Source: Cohnella sp. CFH 77786
Lineage (GTDB): Bacteria > Bacillota > Bacilli > Paenibacillales > Paenibacillaceae
Direction: 5' to 3'
NCBI RefSeq assembly: GCF_019400745.1
Contig: NZ_WJIB01000009.1
Coordinates: 267,100 to 331,099, forward strand
DNA: 64,000 bases
A program made the translations under genes and the position numbers. Below, in pieces: positions 8,488-17,571 of the stretch. Under the pieces are notes generated by a model. That model had not been told where the DNA came from. It saw only the letters and a list, made by a program, of their open reading frames with translations, and ran no database searches. Position 1 is the stretch's first letter. Each line of letters starts with the position of its first letter.

Positions 8488-11400
8488 GTGAAAAAAATTC
8501 TTACCATCCTAAATATTATCTCCCTGATCGTCTTAACGTTCGGGGGTTCTTTCTTATTCGGGAGCGCTTCAGCCGAAGGAACAACCCCCGCAGGGGTTAA
8601 AGTTGTACCGACGTATGAAAATAACACAAATGACGATATGGTAGGAGATTATACCGTCTCTGATCAAAGCACTAAAACAGTAACATTCAATACCGGGACT
8701 GTTTCGGGGAAAGTAATTAAAAACCTGATGTGGTATGACGAAAATGGACAGCCAATTCGCGTCGCTTCAGGAGATTGGTTAAATAAAACGTCCTATTCAG
8801 GAACGGATACGATACGTGGGACACAGATAAAGGTAAAAGCGGATGGAGGAACCCCATATGGGGGTATTTATTACTGGAGTCGTTCTGGTGGAAGCAATGT
8901 ATGGAAATCTAGTAGTCCGGATGTAGAGATAGAGTGGACAAGCAGTGAAGGTTGCCCCTCTGCTCCTGACGACGAATGGGGGTTAAAGGCATACCCAAAT
9001 TGTACAGATCATCATTTGCCCTTAACGTTGGTCAAGAAAACAAATTATGTTATTCAAAATGATCCAAGATTTATAAACATTTCAATAGAAGATAAATCAG
9101 TTGTTCAATCCTCAATCAAACCTGTTGACGTTCAGCCAGATTTAAAAACTCCAGTCGATAATGCGATTTATGGGGGTTCCGGAACAAGTGATTCTTCGAC
9201 AAAATACACAGGTGAGTTCAAAACAATCAGTAAAAGCAGTATAAGAATATACTACCAACAAACGTTTGGCGTTGAATCTCTCGGTTACTGTGCCAATAGT
9301 AATATTTGTACACGGTATAAAACTCGGTTGTATTTTCATGATTTCACCAACCCCGGAGCTCGACAAATTTGGTATTACGTCGCGTTCACATTCGCGTTTG
9401 AAGGTTACACATATCTTTATAACGACAAGCAGCTTTACGTCGAATGGGGCGATCCAGATCCGACCCCAACCGGATCTCCATCCCCTAGTTCATCACCGGT
9501 TCTAAACGTAACGGGTGACTTCGATATCCTGCCCTCCAGCACGATCAACTGGCGGGACAGCTTTACTTTGAAACCGAGGGACTTTGTAATCCCGTCTGCC
9601 TGCAGATATCAATCCCATCAGTATTTGTTTCAAAAAGACGGATACCTTTGGACAAGCGAGAAGATAACCAGTCAAACATCAAGCACGACGTATAGTTATT
9701 CTTCATACCCTGCGATTTTGGGTGTAGGCGACAATCATATTTCCATTAAAGTCGTTGCAGATTGCGCCGAATCGGGATGGGTGGCCGAAAAAGTATTAAC
9801 CATCAATAGTCCGGGAGACAATCAGCCCCCGAATTTTTCAGCCGGCTTCTTTAAGGAGTACAACCGGACCGGAACGATGCCGGACGATGAGGTTGCCGTC
9901 GGCACTCGGGTCAACCTTCGGGTGTTTAACGCGGAAGATCCGGATGGGGACGCCATCAGCTATACTTGGCTGTTCTCTTCCAGCAACAGCGTATGGATCC
10001 GCAACCTGCCTACCGAATACGGGGCGTGGGAGCACGACGAAGCCTTTTACAATCTAGCAGCAAACGAATTGGGGGTACATAACGTAAAAGTCATCGCTAG
10101 AGACGCTTTTGGCGCCGAATCTAGCAGAACCGTTTCTCTTCGTATCATCCCGGAAAATCCAATACCGATCATCGACGGCCCTGCAGAGGTGAAAGAAAAT
10201 CGGCCGCTGCCTGCTCCTTTCGACGGAAGCCGCAGCTACAGCCCCATGGGCCGGCAGATCACCCAGTATATTTGGAATAACAAGAAGGACAAATACACCG
10301 TACCGGGAACCGAAACGATCAAGCTCGACGTCGTCGACAGCGCAGGTTTAAAGTCCCTGTCCCCCGCAGTTGCCAACTTGACCGTCATACCGGACGATCC
10401 GCCGATTGCGGTCATCGAGATGGAGCAACTTGGTATACGCAGTCAGTCGCTCCATATCGTGAATAAGTCGAATAGTCCTGACGGCGATAAAATCGTATCT
10501 GCTCGTTATCGATTCCGGTACGACAAAGACAATAACGGATTCGCCGACGACACTTGGGGATCGCTGTTAGGGGACTTGGCCAAGGGAACCATGACTCCTA
10601 CCAAGGTCGGCAAATATCAGATTGAACTAACCGTAACCGAGGATTACGGCAAAACCGGTACGACAACAACTGTCGTCGATGTCGTCAATTTGGCTCCAAC
10701 CGTATCCTTCGTCGTCGAGGGCAAAAACGAGCAACCGGTGCTGGAGAATCAAGTAAAAGCCAGCGAAATCGTAAAAAGTTGGCCGTTATACAACGTAAAC
10801 TCGACGACAGCCATCACCAATAAACCTTATATGTGGTCGGTCGACGGCGATAAGCTCGTGGCAGGGTTAGGTAAGGGAATGGAAAGACAGTATTCCTATC
10901 CGGGAAGCATCTACTTAGGGCCAGGGGCGAATGACGCTCAGTTGGCCATGCCTCCGCTCAGCGACAATGGTTATGGGCCTAACGGGCTAACCGCCTACCG
11001 TTCTTTGACTTCCCGAGATCCAGGCAAGTCGCAGCCGCTCCTGATCCCGTACAAAAATGGAAAAATCGTAACGGAGCCTAACAGCAATGACTACGATACG
11101 CTGACTCCAGTCGTGTTTGACGGCTATAACAGCGTACTTCTTCGATCTAACAAAACTTACATTTACTTCAAAAACGGCGATTATCTTTTTGCTTTGAATA
11201 AAAGCAAAATCGGTCGTTACAAGAGCGATACCGTTATGAAGGTCGATCATAGCGGCTATTATCCGAAGATGGATTCATACTTGACGCATGATTGGTTGGA
11301 CGGTAATCCTTATGATTTCGTGATCAATTTGAAAGATACTCCGGCACCCGATATTATGCTTCCGTTCTATTATGAAAGCGACCTTAAAGATAACTACGAT

Positions 11401-14400
11401 AAGATCCAAAAGGGAGACTATTCCGGCGCTAGATACACAAGGGTGTATGATGAAAAACCTTTTGCGGTGGAAGTGTCGGGTAGTCGGATCTATTTGCTTT
11501 ACATCAAAAGGGATTACATGTACGAGTACAAAACTTCTTCCGGAGGGAGCGATCATTGGGAAATCGGATACGCCAATGGCGGCCCCGGGTATAAGCAGTA
11601 TGTGGATATCCAAGTGTTCGATGCTTACGCCGGCCGATATTTAAGCAGCTCCTATAAATTAGGGGAGCGTATTGAAATGCCGGGCTACGGCGGCTGGGAT
11701 TTTACGGTCGAGGGAGATCACCTGGTTGCATTTCCCAAATTGACCGGTACAGCGTATAAGTTCGATCGGCAAGGTAAATTGGTGATGAAAAAAGAAATCC
11801 CTTACCCTTCGAGGTCAGTGACTTACGCTCCAAAAAGCAGGATGTGGAACGGTGCGATCGTACAGGGCGATCCGATCGCTTTGACTTGTACTCCGAATCC
11901 AACCTATGCATTCTGGAAGGATGAGGAAAGCAACTACTACAAATACGTCAACATTGTTTGCTATAACTCGAATGGCGGCGGGGATGTAATTATCGATAAT
12001 ACGATTAATCCCGATTCGCCGGACGGTCTGAAGTTATTTCAGTTTAAACCGGATTTTTCGAAGGGGATTGAGGGGCGTCTAACGGGGACGGAGACAGGGA
12101 CTCGTTCCACCGGGATGTATGATCTCAACATGGAGATCAATCCGGTTCTCGCCATCAACCCGATAACGAATCAGGCTATCGCTCGTTCGACCACTCCAAC
12201 GGGTTCCGGATGGGGCAGTTATGAGTACGGAGATGTCATAGACCTGAAAACGGGGAATTCGGTTCCATGGTCAAAAACGACTCCGAAAGCGAGTAACGAC
12301 TCTTTTAATCCAGGGTTTTATATTAAGCATGACGGAACCTATGGAGATGGTTGGGCGTCCAACACGGCGAGCAATAGCCTAGATAAATTTAACTGGCATC
12401 AAAATGAAATGGTCCAACAATACAGATGGGTGAACTATTATTCCGGAGGCTATGATAGAAAGGCCAATTACTTCCGATTCGGCGAGTATTTTGGGGACGG
12501 CGTGTATTTATCCATCTATGACATCCATAATTTTGATTTTGTCTCGGGACAATTCTCGCAAGCGTATGAACTGGCAAGCGGATATGCGTTCTTGGATGTC
12601 GGTACGGTCGGGCCATCGGTTCTCAATGGATTCCGGCTCGGTCAATATGTATCCCCCGATATGCTGGGAAATTCATCTTATCAGTTTACGATGAGCATGG
12701 ACGCGCCGAATGAGGATACGAGTCTAGCGGGATTTTCCTTCCTGATGGCCGATCCGAAAAACCGGTACGCGGTGGAGACGGACGGAGATACGCTGTATGT
12801 GTCTAAGTACATGAACGGGGGCAGGACGACCCTGGCCAGCAAAGCGTTCCCGTTCCAGCCACGTCAGGATTATCCCTTCCGTATCGAAGTAAAAGACGCC
12901 AGGATCCAGGTGTTCGTGAACCAAGTGCCCTATTTCGATGTGACGGACAGCACGTTCACGTCAGGCAAATACGGCCCATTCTCGGACAAGTCTTTTGTCG
13001 CTTTTTCCGGCGTCGAAAGTAAGGAAATAAAGGACAATCTGGATTGGCTGACGTCATATGCGATTTGGGAAGGCGGATCTGCCCAAGCCGAGGTCAGGTA
13101 CAAGGACATCCTGTTCGAAGATCCGGAAAACGACCCTCGTGCCGGCGACAATCAATGGACGATCCAGCATACGCCGAAATTTTTGAACAACCAGGGACTC
13201 TCTGCGCGAAACGGCAAAACGTTCACAAGTCCGATGCTGACCTTCGATGCTGTCGGCAATTATCGGATCACCTTGAAAGCGCAGGACGATCCGAACGCAA
13301 GCTATCCGTATCCGAGCAGCGTATTTGCCGAATACCGCAAATGGTCAAATGAATATTGGCGTATCATCACGGTTCACCGGCGCCCTGTTGCGGATTACTC
13401 GTTATCGATTAACCCGACAAACAACAATGTCGTTTGGAACGAGCGGAGCTATGATCCGGACCGCTGGATCAGCTCCTCCAATTACAGTACCGAAGCGACG
13501 GGCATCGATTACAAGACCACAAGGGGGATTATGGAGCGGAAATACTTCTACACCACCCCGAGCGGCGTTACGGTCAATCAGAAGCTGACGGCGCCTCGCG
13601 AAGCCGGAACTTATAAGGTCGGTGAGCAGGTCAAAGACGAGTACGGGGCATGGAGTTATTGGAACCAGCAAACGATCGAGATTGTGAATCCCGTTGTTGA
13701 CGAGCCGCCGACTCCCGGTTTTACGCTGAGCAGAACGACCTTGTACCGCGGGGAACAGCTGACGATTACTTCCACGGCTTACGATAGGGAGGACGGTCCG
13801 GCAGCAAATATAGCGCATGAGTATTACGTGAATGGAACGCTTGCAAGCACAAGCCGATCTACGTGGACCCATACGTTTCGTACGCTTGGCACGATGACGA
13901 TCAGGCAAGCGGTTTGCGACTCGACAGGCCAGTGTGCGGAAACGAGTCAAAGCGTCACCGTGTTGAACCGCGCACCGTCCGCCGATTTCGACTGGTCGCC
14001 GAAACCGGTTTACGAAGGGGATCCCGTTACCCTCACGAACAAATCCGCCGACCCGGACGGAGATGCGCTGACGTACGCTTGGACGATAACCGGACCGGAC
14101 GGGTACGCTTCGTCCGGCAGCGCGAAGGACTTTGCCGTTCCCGGTTCCCAGACCTTGAACCGCCCCGGCACGTTCCGGGTTGCCTTAACCGTGAAGGACG
14201 TCTTCGGGGCATCGGATACGGTCACGAAAAACGTCATCGTCCGCGAGCTCGGGATCCAGGGGGCGGTTCTGCATACGGACGCATGGGAGGAGAACCGGCT
14301 TCGCTATAACGACAAGCATCCCGACGCTTCGAGGCCTCCGGATTGGTTCTGGGCCGGGGAAGCGTTCCGGCTGGAAGCGAGCGTAACGGATACGGGCGGA

Positions 14401-14664
14401 TCGGCCACCAAGCCCATATCCGTCGAAGCGGCGGCTTCTCCTGAGCTGCGTATGGCGCTTGCCGCGGCCGATTCCGCCCTCGTGCGATGGCAGGGGCTGC
14501 TGCGGTCGAAAGACGCGGGAACGCCGCTCGATCAACTGCCGGAAGGGTACTACACGTTTGTCTTCACCGTGAAGTTCACCAACGGAGCGGTCAAAACCGA
14601 CAACGTGACGATCCGATTGAAAGGCACCGTCGATCAATACGTCCGGGTCCACCGGATCCAATAA
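8488..14664 (+). CDS. Giant exported PKD-repeat surface protein (2058 aa)
   Basis: GTG 8488 follows GGAGGG by seven bases and begins a signal peptide (KKILTILNIISLIVLTFGG, cleavage near ASAEG). Residues about 30-320 are unrecognised and AT-rich. A Pro/Ser/Thr linker (PTPTGSPSPSSS) follows near 330. From about 445 come PKD-like and Ig-like segments (EDPDGDAISYTW, SNSPDGDK), then a long central region resembling a beta-propeller or repeat fold, and a LamG-like segment at about 1398-1510. A classical PKD domain (PSADFDWSPKPVYEGD, ADPDGDALTYAW) lies near 1827-1915. There is no SLH, LPXTG or transmembrane anchor at the C-terminus, so retention may depend on the SLH partner. The likely role is adhesion or polymer binding at the surface. 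Confidence 0.8.
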   Translation: MKKILTILNIISLIVLTFGGSFLFGSASAEGTTPAGVKVVPTYENNTNDDMVGDYTVSDQSTKTVTFNTGTVSGKVIKNLMWYDENGQPIRVASGDWLNKTSYSGTDTIRGTQIKVKADGGTPYGGIYYWSRSGGSNVWKSSSPDVEIEWTSSEGCPSAPDDEWGLKAYPNCTDHHLPLTLVKKTNYVIQNDPRFINISIEDKSVVQSSIKPVDVQPDLKTPVDNAIYGGSGTSDSSTKYTGEFKTISKSSIRIYYQQTFGVESLGYCANSNICTRYKTRLYFHDFTNPGARQIWYYVAFTFAFEGYTYLYNDKQLYVEWGDPDPTPTGSPSPSSSPVLNVTGDFDILPSSTINWRDSFTLKPRDFVIPSACRYQSHQYLFQKDGYLWTSEKITSQTSSTTYSYSSYPAILGVGDNHISIKVVADCAESGWVAEKVLTINSPGDNQPPNFSAGFFKEYNRTGTMPDDEVAVGTRVNLRVFNAEDPDGDAISYTWLFSSSNSVWIRNLPTEYGAWEHDEAFYNLAANELGVHNVKVIARDAFGAESSRTVSLRIIPENPIPIIDGPAEVKENRPLPAPFDGSRSYSPMGRQITQYIWNNKKDKYTVPGTETIKLDVVDSAGLKSLSPAVANLTVIPDDPPIAVIEMEQLGIRSQSLHIVNKSNSPDGDKIVSARYRFRYDKDNNGFADDTWGSLLGDLAKGTMTPTKVGKYQIELTVTEDYGKTGTTTTVVDVVNLAPTVSFVVEGKNEQPVLENQVKASEIVKSWPLYNVNSTTAITNKPYMWSVDGDKLVAGLGKGMERQYSYPGSIYLGPGANDAQLAMPPLSDNGYGPNGLTAYRSLTSRDPGKSQPLLIPYKNGKIVTEPNSNDYDTLTPVVFDGYNSVLLRSNKTYIYFKNGDYLFALNKSKIGRYKSDTVMKVDHSGYYPKMDSYLTHDWLDGNPYDFVINLKDTPAPDIMLPFYYESDLKDNYDKIQKGDYSGARYTRVYDEKPFAVEVSGSRIYLLYIKRDYMYEYKTSSGGSDHWEIGYANGGPGYKQYVDIQVFDAYAGRYLSSSYKLGERIEMPGYGGWDFTVEGDHLVAFPKLTGTAYKFDRQGKLVMKKEIPYPSRSVTYAPKSRMWNGAIVQGDPIALTCTPNPTYAFWKDEESNYYKYVNIVCYNSNGGGDVIIDNTINPDSPDGLKLFQFKPDFSKGIEGRLTGTETGTRSTGMYDLNMEINPVLAINPITNQAIARSTTPTGSGWGSYEYGDVIDLKTGNSVPWSKTTPKASNDSFNPGFYIKHDGTYGDGWASNTASNSLDKFNWHQNEMVQQYRWVNYYSGGYDRKANYFRFGEYFGDGVYLSIYDIHNFDFVSGQFSQAYELASGYAFLDVGTVGPSVLNGFRLGQYVSPDMLGNSSYQFTMSMDAPNEDTSLAGFSFLMADPKNRYAVETDGDTLYVSKYMNGGRTTLASKAFPFQPRQDYPFRIEVKDARIQVFVNQVPYFDVTDSTFTSGKYGPFSDKSFVAFSGVESKEIKDNLDWLTSYAIWEGGSAQAEVRYKDILFEDPENDPRAGDNQWTIQHTPKFLNNQGLSARNGKTFTSPMLTFDAVGNYRITLKAQDDPNASYPYPSSVFAEYRKWSNEYWRIITVHRRPVADYSLSINPTNNNVVWNERSYDPDRWISSSNYSTEATGIDYKTTRGIMERKYFYTTPSGVTVNQKLTAPREAGTYKVGEQVKDEYGAWSYWNQQTIEIVNPVVDEPPTPGFTLSRTTLYRGEQLTITSTAYDREDGPAANIAHEYYVNGTLASTSRSTWTHTFRTLGTMTIRQAVCDSTGQCAETSQSVTVLNRAPSADFDWSPKPVYEGDPVTLTNKSADPDGDALTYAWTITGPDGYASSGSAKDFAVPGSQTLNRPGTFRVALTVKDVFGASDTVTKNVIVRELGIQGAVLHTDAWEENRLRYNDKHPDASRPPDWFWAGEAFRLEASVTDTGGSATKPISVEAAASPELRMALAAADSALVRWQGLLRSKDAGTPLDQLPEGYYTFVFTVKFTNGAVKTDNVTIRLKGTVDQYVRVHRIQ

Positions 14665-14684
14665 TGCGCAGCAGACCCATGAAG

Positions 14685-14721
14685 CCTTCCCCGGCATGAG
14701 ATTGTTCGGGGAAGGTTTTTT
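14685..14721 (+). terminator. Rho-independent terminator after the PKD protein
   Basis: CCTTCCCC at 14685-14692 pairs perfectly with GGGGAAGG at 14708-14715, followed by six T. It separates the surface-protein unit from the next glycosyltransferase. Confidence 0.85.
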
Positions 14722-14802
14722 GCCGTCCATTTCACGGCTTGGACGGGTCGGTGTCCAAGTCCCCCGCCTTCGGAACGCATATATTGTTTGCGGGTGATGA
14801 CG

Positions 14803-15897
14803 ATGCGCAGGAATACCCGCATGTTCCGCAATGGGCGGGAGGACGGCTTCCGCGCCGGATGGCTGGAAGGCTGGCGCCTCGGCGCATGCGAACGGATTCG
14901 GCAGGAGATCGGAACCGAGCCGATACAGAAGCGGAACGCTCGGGTGCTGTACGTGCCGCAGAAATTCGAAGCGATCGATTGCGGGGTGGAGGAGGCTCTG
15001 CGGCAACTCGTGAGCCATGTCTCCGTAACGGCGCCGGAAGAGATGGTGGAGACCGCCCGAAGCTTTAAGCCCGATTTGGTCCTCGTCCTGAACGGGCTTC
15101 ATATCTTCCCTCCGGACCACCCGGATCACGTGGATACGGTTCGCCGAATGGGCATTCCGACCGCCGTATGGTACGCCGACGATCCGTACTTGTCGGATTA
15201 TACCTCCCGGCAAGCCCCGCATTACGATCACGTGTTCACCCTGGAGAAAGCCTGCCTTCCCCATTACCGTTCACTCGGATGCCGCAATGTCCACTACTTG
15301 CCGCTTGCGGCGCATTTTGACCTTTATCGGCCGCTCCGCGTGAAGCCGCAATACCGTTACGACATTTGCTTCATCGGGATGGGGTTCCGGAACCGGATCC
15401 GCCTGATCGACGAGATTGCTCCGTATTTGATGGACAAAAAGGTCTTCATCGCCGGTTATAACTGGCACCGCCTGAAGCATTATTCGAAGCTCTCCCCCTT
15501 TATCCGGAATCAATGGATCGACGTTCCGGAGACCGTCCACTTCTATAACGGAGCCAAAATCGTCATCAACCTTCACCGGGCGGACGGAGCGGGTCCGGAC
15601 AATCGCAACAGCCGCAACTGGCCCGGGGTGTCGGTGAATCCGCGGACCTTCGAAATCGCCGCGTGCGGCGCGTTCCAGTTGACGGATTACCGAGACGAGC
15701 TGCCCTCTCACTATGCGATCGGATCGGAAATCGCGGTGTACCGGAACGCCGAAGAGCTGGTGCGGCAAATCGAACATTATCTGACCCATGACGAGGAAAG
15801 GCTGCAGACTGCCGTCCGCGGCTATCGCCGAACGGTCCGCGAGCATTCGTTCGCCGGCCGGATTTCGCGCCTGCTCGACGAGATGGGAATCCGCTGA
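14803..15897 (+). CDS. CgeB-like glycosyltransferase with N-terminal Gly-periodic motif
   Basis: The body resembles CgeB/Glyco_trans_1_2 proteins: KPDLVLVLNG, then TAVWYADDPY, YDICFIGMGFRNRI, INLHR and VNPRTFEIAACGAFQLTDYR. The last block is the characteristic C-terminal signature. CgeB is needed for spore-crust glycosylation in Bacillus subtilis. The N-terminus adds MRRN and then FRNGREDGFRAGWLEG at about residues 8-23, the cluster motif. ATG 14803 has GGGTGA five bases upstream, but TTG 14788, GTG 14794 and ATG 14797 are also in frame. It follows a terminator, so it probably has its own promoter, which I could not place. It is strong evidence that this cluster decorates the spore. Confidence 0.82.
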   Translation: MRRNTRMFRNGREDGFRAGWLEGWRLGACERIRQEIGTEPIQKRNARVLYVPQKFEAIDCGVEEALRQLVSHVSVTAPEEMVETARSFKPDLVLVLNGLHIFPPDHPDHVDTVRRMGIPTAVWYADDPYLSDYTSRQAPHYDHVFTLEKACLPHYRSLGCRNVHYLPLAAHFDLYRPLRVKPQYRYDICFIGMGFRNRIRLIDEIAPYLMDKKVFIAGYNWHRLKHYSKLSPFIRNQWIDVPETVHFYNGAKIVINLHRADGAGPDNRNSRNWPGVSVNPRTFEIAACGAFQLTDYRDELPSHYAIGSEIAVYRNAEELVRQIEHYLTHDEERLQTAVRGYRRTVREHSFAGRISRLLDEMGIR

Positions 15898-15978
15898 AGG
15901 ATTTGTGCCAATGTCGTCCGGCCAACGCCGCGCCCTGAGGGAGGCTCGGCCCATATAGTAAGGAAGGAGGCGACGTAC

Positions 15979-16014
15979 ATGCTTATGCATGCAAGCGAAG
16001 CATTGCCGTCATGA
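15979..16014 (+). CDS. Eleven-codon leader ORF coupled to the GT4 gene
   Basis: ATG 15979 lies 8 bases after AAGGAGG (15964-15970), the best ribosome site in this stretch, and opens an 11-codon frame that ends at TGA 16012-16014, overlapping ATG 16011 of the glycosyltransferase. The main gene has no ribosome site of its own, so it is probably translated by re-initiation. The peptide itself may have no function. Confidence 0.4.
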   Translation: MLMHASEALPS

Positions 16015-17567
16015 ACGGCGACAAACCCCGGCTGCTCCTGTTCTCCCATCTTTGCAGCGCGGGCTTCGTTTCCGGGGCGGAGAAGCTGCTGCTCCTGTTC
16101 GCCAGGGAGCTGAAACTCCGATACCAGTGCGTCCTTGTCGTCCCGGGGGAAGGCGTCATTTCGGCGCAGGCCCGCGCTCTCGGCATGGAAGTCGTCGTGT
16201 TCGAAATTCCGCTCTGCACGGCCCTCTATTCGGGAAGCCATTCGGCAGCCGCCCATCTGGAGGAACTCAAAGGCCAATTCGTCTACCAACGACTGTTGGC
16301 TTTGCTCGTCAGAGAAAAACCGTCTTACGTCTTCGTTAACACCAGCGTGCATCCTCTTCCGGCGATAGCGGCGAAATCGCTGGGCATCCCGATCGTATGG
16401 ACGATGATGGAAACGATCCATCCCACTCCTCACCGTTATTTGGCCGTGGACGCCATCAACGAGGCCAGCGACGTCATCGCCGGCATCTCCCGGGCGACGC
16501 TGCAGCCTTTCCAGGGACATCCCGGAGCGGGGAAGACGCTCTTGCTTTCCCCTTACGTGGCACTGCATGAAATGGATCCTTCCTCATGGCCTTATCATCG
16601 ATTCCAAATCCGGCAACAGTTCGGCTGGCAGGACTCTCACTGCGTGATCGGGTACGTGAGCGGAAGCATTTATCCCCAGAAGGGATTGGAGCCGTTTATT
16701 CGAGCCGCGCTGCTTCTGAAGGACTCCGCGCCCGGGGCCCGTTTCCTGGTGGTGGGCAATCCGATCGACGAAGATTATTTCCGAATGTGCCTGAACATGG
16801 TCCAAGAATCGGGGCTGAGCGCCCGGTTCGGCTGGATCCGGTTCGAGGAGAACATCCAGCGCGTGTATTCCGCCATGGACATCGTGGTCGTCTCCAGTCT
16901 TCAATCGGAAGGATTCGGAATGACGGCTCTGGAGGGAATGTCTTTCGGCAAACCGGTGGTCGCGTTCTCCTCGGGCGGCTTGGCGGAAATCCTGGAGGCC
17001 ACCGGAAACGGCGGGTACCTGGTTCGTACGGGCGATGTGCCGGGACTGGCTTCCAAGCTGGAATGGCTGTTGAATGACGCCTCCCTTCGCCTTGACGTCG
17101 GCAATCGGAACGCAGCGGCGGCCCAGGCCGCGTTTGGAGTCGAAACGCTGCGGGCTCAGCTGGACCAATTGCGGGCCCGGCTTCCGGCATCCGGGTTTCC
17201 GTCCCCTCTGGTGAAAGGGAACGGCAATACAGTGTACTTGATCGAAAACCGGCGACGGCGCCCGTTCGTTTCCGAAACGGCATTCCTGCAGCGGGGCTTC
17301 CGTTTCGAGGACGTCACGCGGGTGGACGACAAGGAACTGCGGAGATGGCACCGGGGAAGCTCGATCCGGGAGTGGCCGGATCGCGGTTCCGGCGAGAGCC
17401 CGTCATCCCGGAAAAAGCGCCGCAGGAAACGTTCGCGGCCCTCGGCCCGCAGGAAACGTTCCCAAGCCCCGGTCCGCAGGAGGCCCGCGGAACGTTCCGT
17501 TCGGAAGAGACGTTCCAAACCTTCGGCCCGCAGGATTCCCCGAAAACGATACGGCAGAAGAAGGTGA
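16011..17567 (+). CDS. GT4 glycosyltransferase with VY-IE-G module and arginine-rich tail
   Basis: Residues 1-395 form a GT-B enzyme of family 4: SGAEKLLLLFA near the start, IGYVSGSIYPQKGLEPFI, LVVGNP, and the donor-binding SSLQSEGFGMTALEGMSFGKPVV. Residues about 402-452 carry one copy of the module found in two other transferases here (TVYLIENRRRRPFVSETAF). Residues 463-518 are a tail of almost only Arg, Lys, Ser and Pro, with KRSRPSARR and RRSKPSARR as internal repeats. Start ATG 16011 is supported by the lack of upstream in-frame starts and by the overlapping leader ORF. The tail recalls basic spore-coat proteins and the basic tracts of neighbouring proteins. Confidence 0.85.
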   Translation: MNGDKPRLLLFSHLCSAGFVSGAEKLLLLFARELKLRYQCVLVVPGEGVISAQARALGMEVVVFEIPLCTALYSGSHSAAAHLEELKGQFVYQRLLALLVREKPSYVFVNTSVHPLPAIAAKSLGIPIVWTMMETIHPTPHRYLAVDAINEASDVIAGISRATLQPFQGHPGAGKTLLLSPYVALHEMDPSSWPYHRFQIRQQFGWQDSHCVIGYVSGSIYPQKGLEPFIRAALLLKDSAPGARFLVVGNPIDEDYFRMCLNMVQESGLSARFGWIRFEENIQRVYSAMDIVVVSSLQSEGFGMTALEGMSFGKPVVAFSSGGLAEILEATGNGGYLVRTGDVPGLASKLEWLLNDASLRLDVGNRNAAAAQAAFGVETLRAQLDQLRARLPASGFPSPLVKGNGNTVYLIENRRRRPFVSETAFLQRGFRFEDVTRVDDKELRRWHRGSSIREWPDRGSGESPSSRKKRRRKRSRPSARRKRSQAPVRRRPAERSVRKRRSKPSARRIPRKRYGRRR

Positions 17568-17571
17568 AGCG

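Noticed and set aside
15952..15960. Sigma-K-like -10 (CATATAGTA) before the GT4 gene
   Set aside because: It matches the consensus, but no AC lies 16-17 bases upstream, and the start point would fall inside the leader ribosome site.
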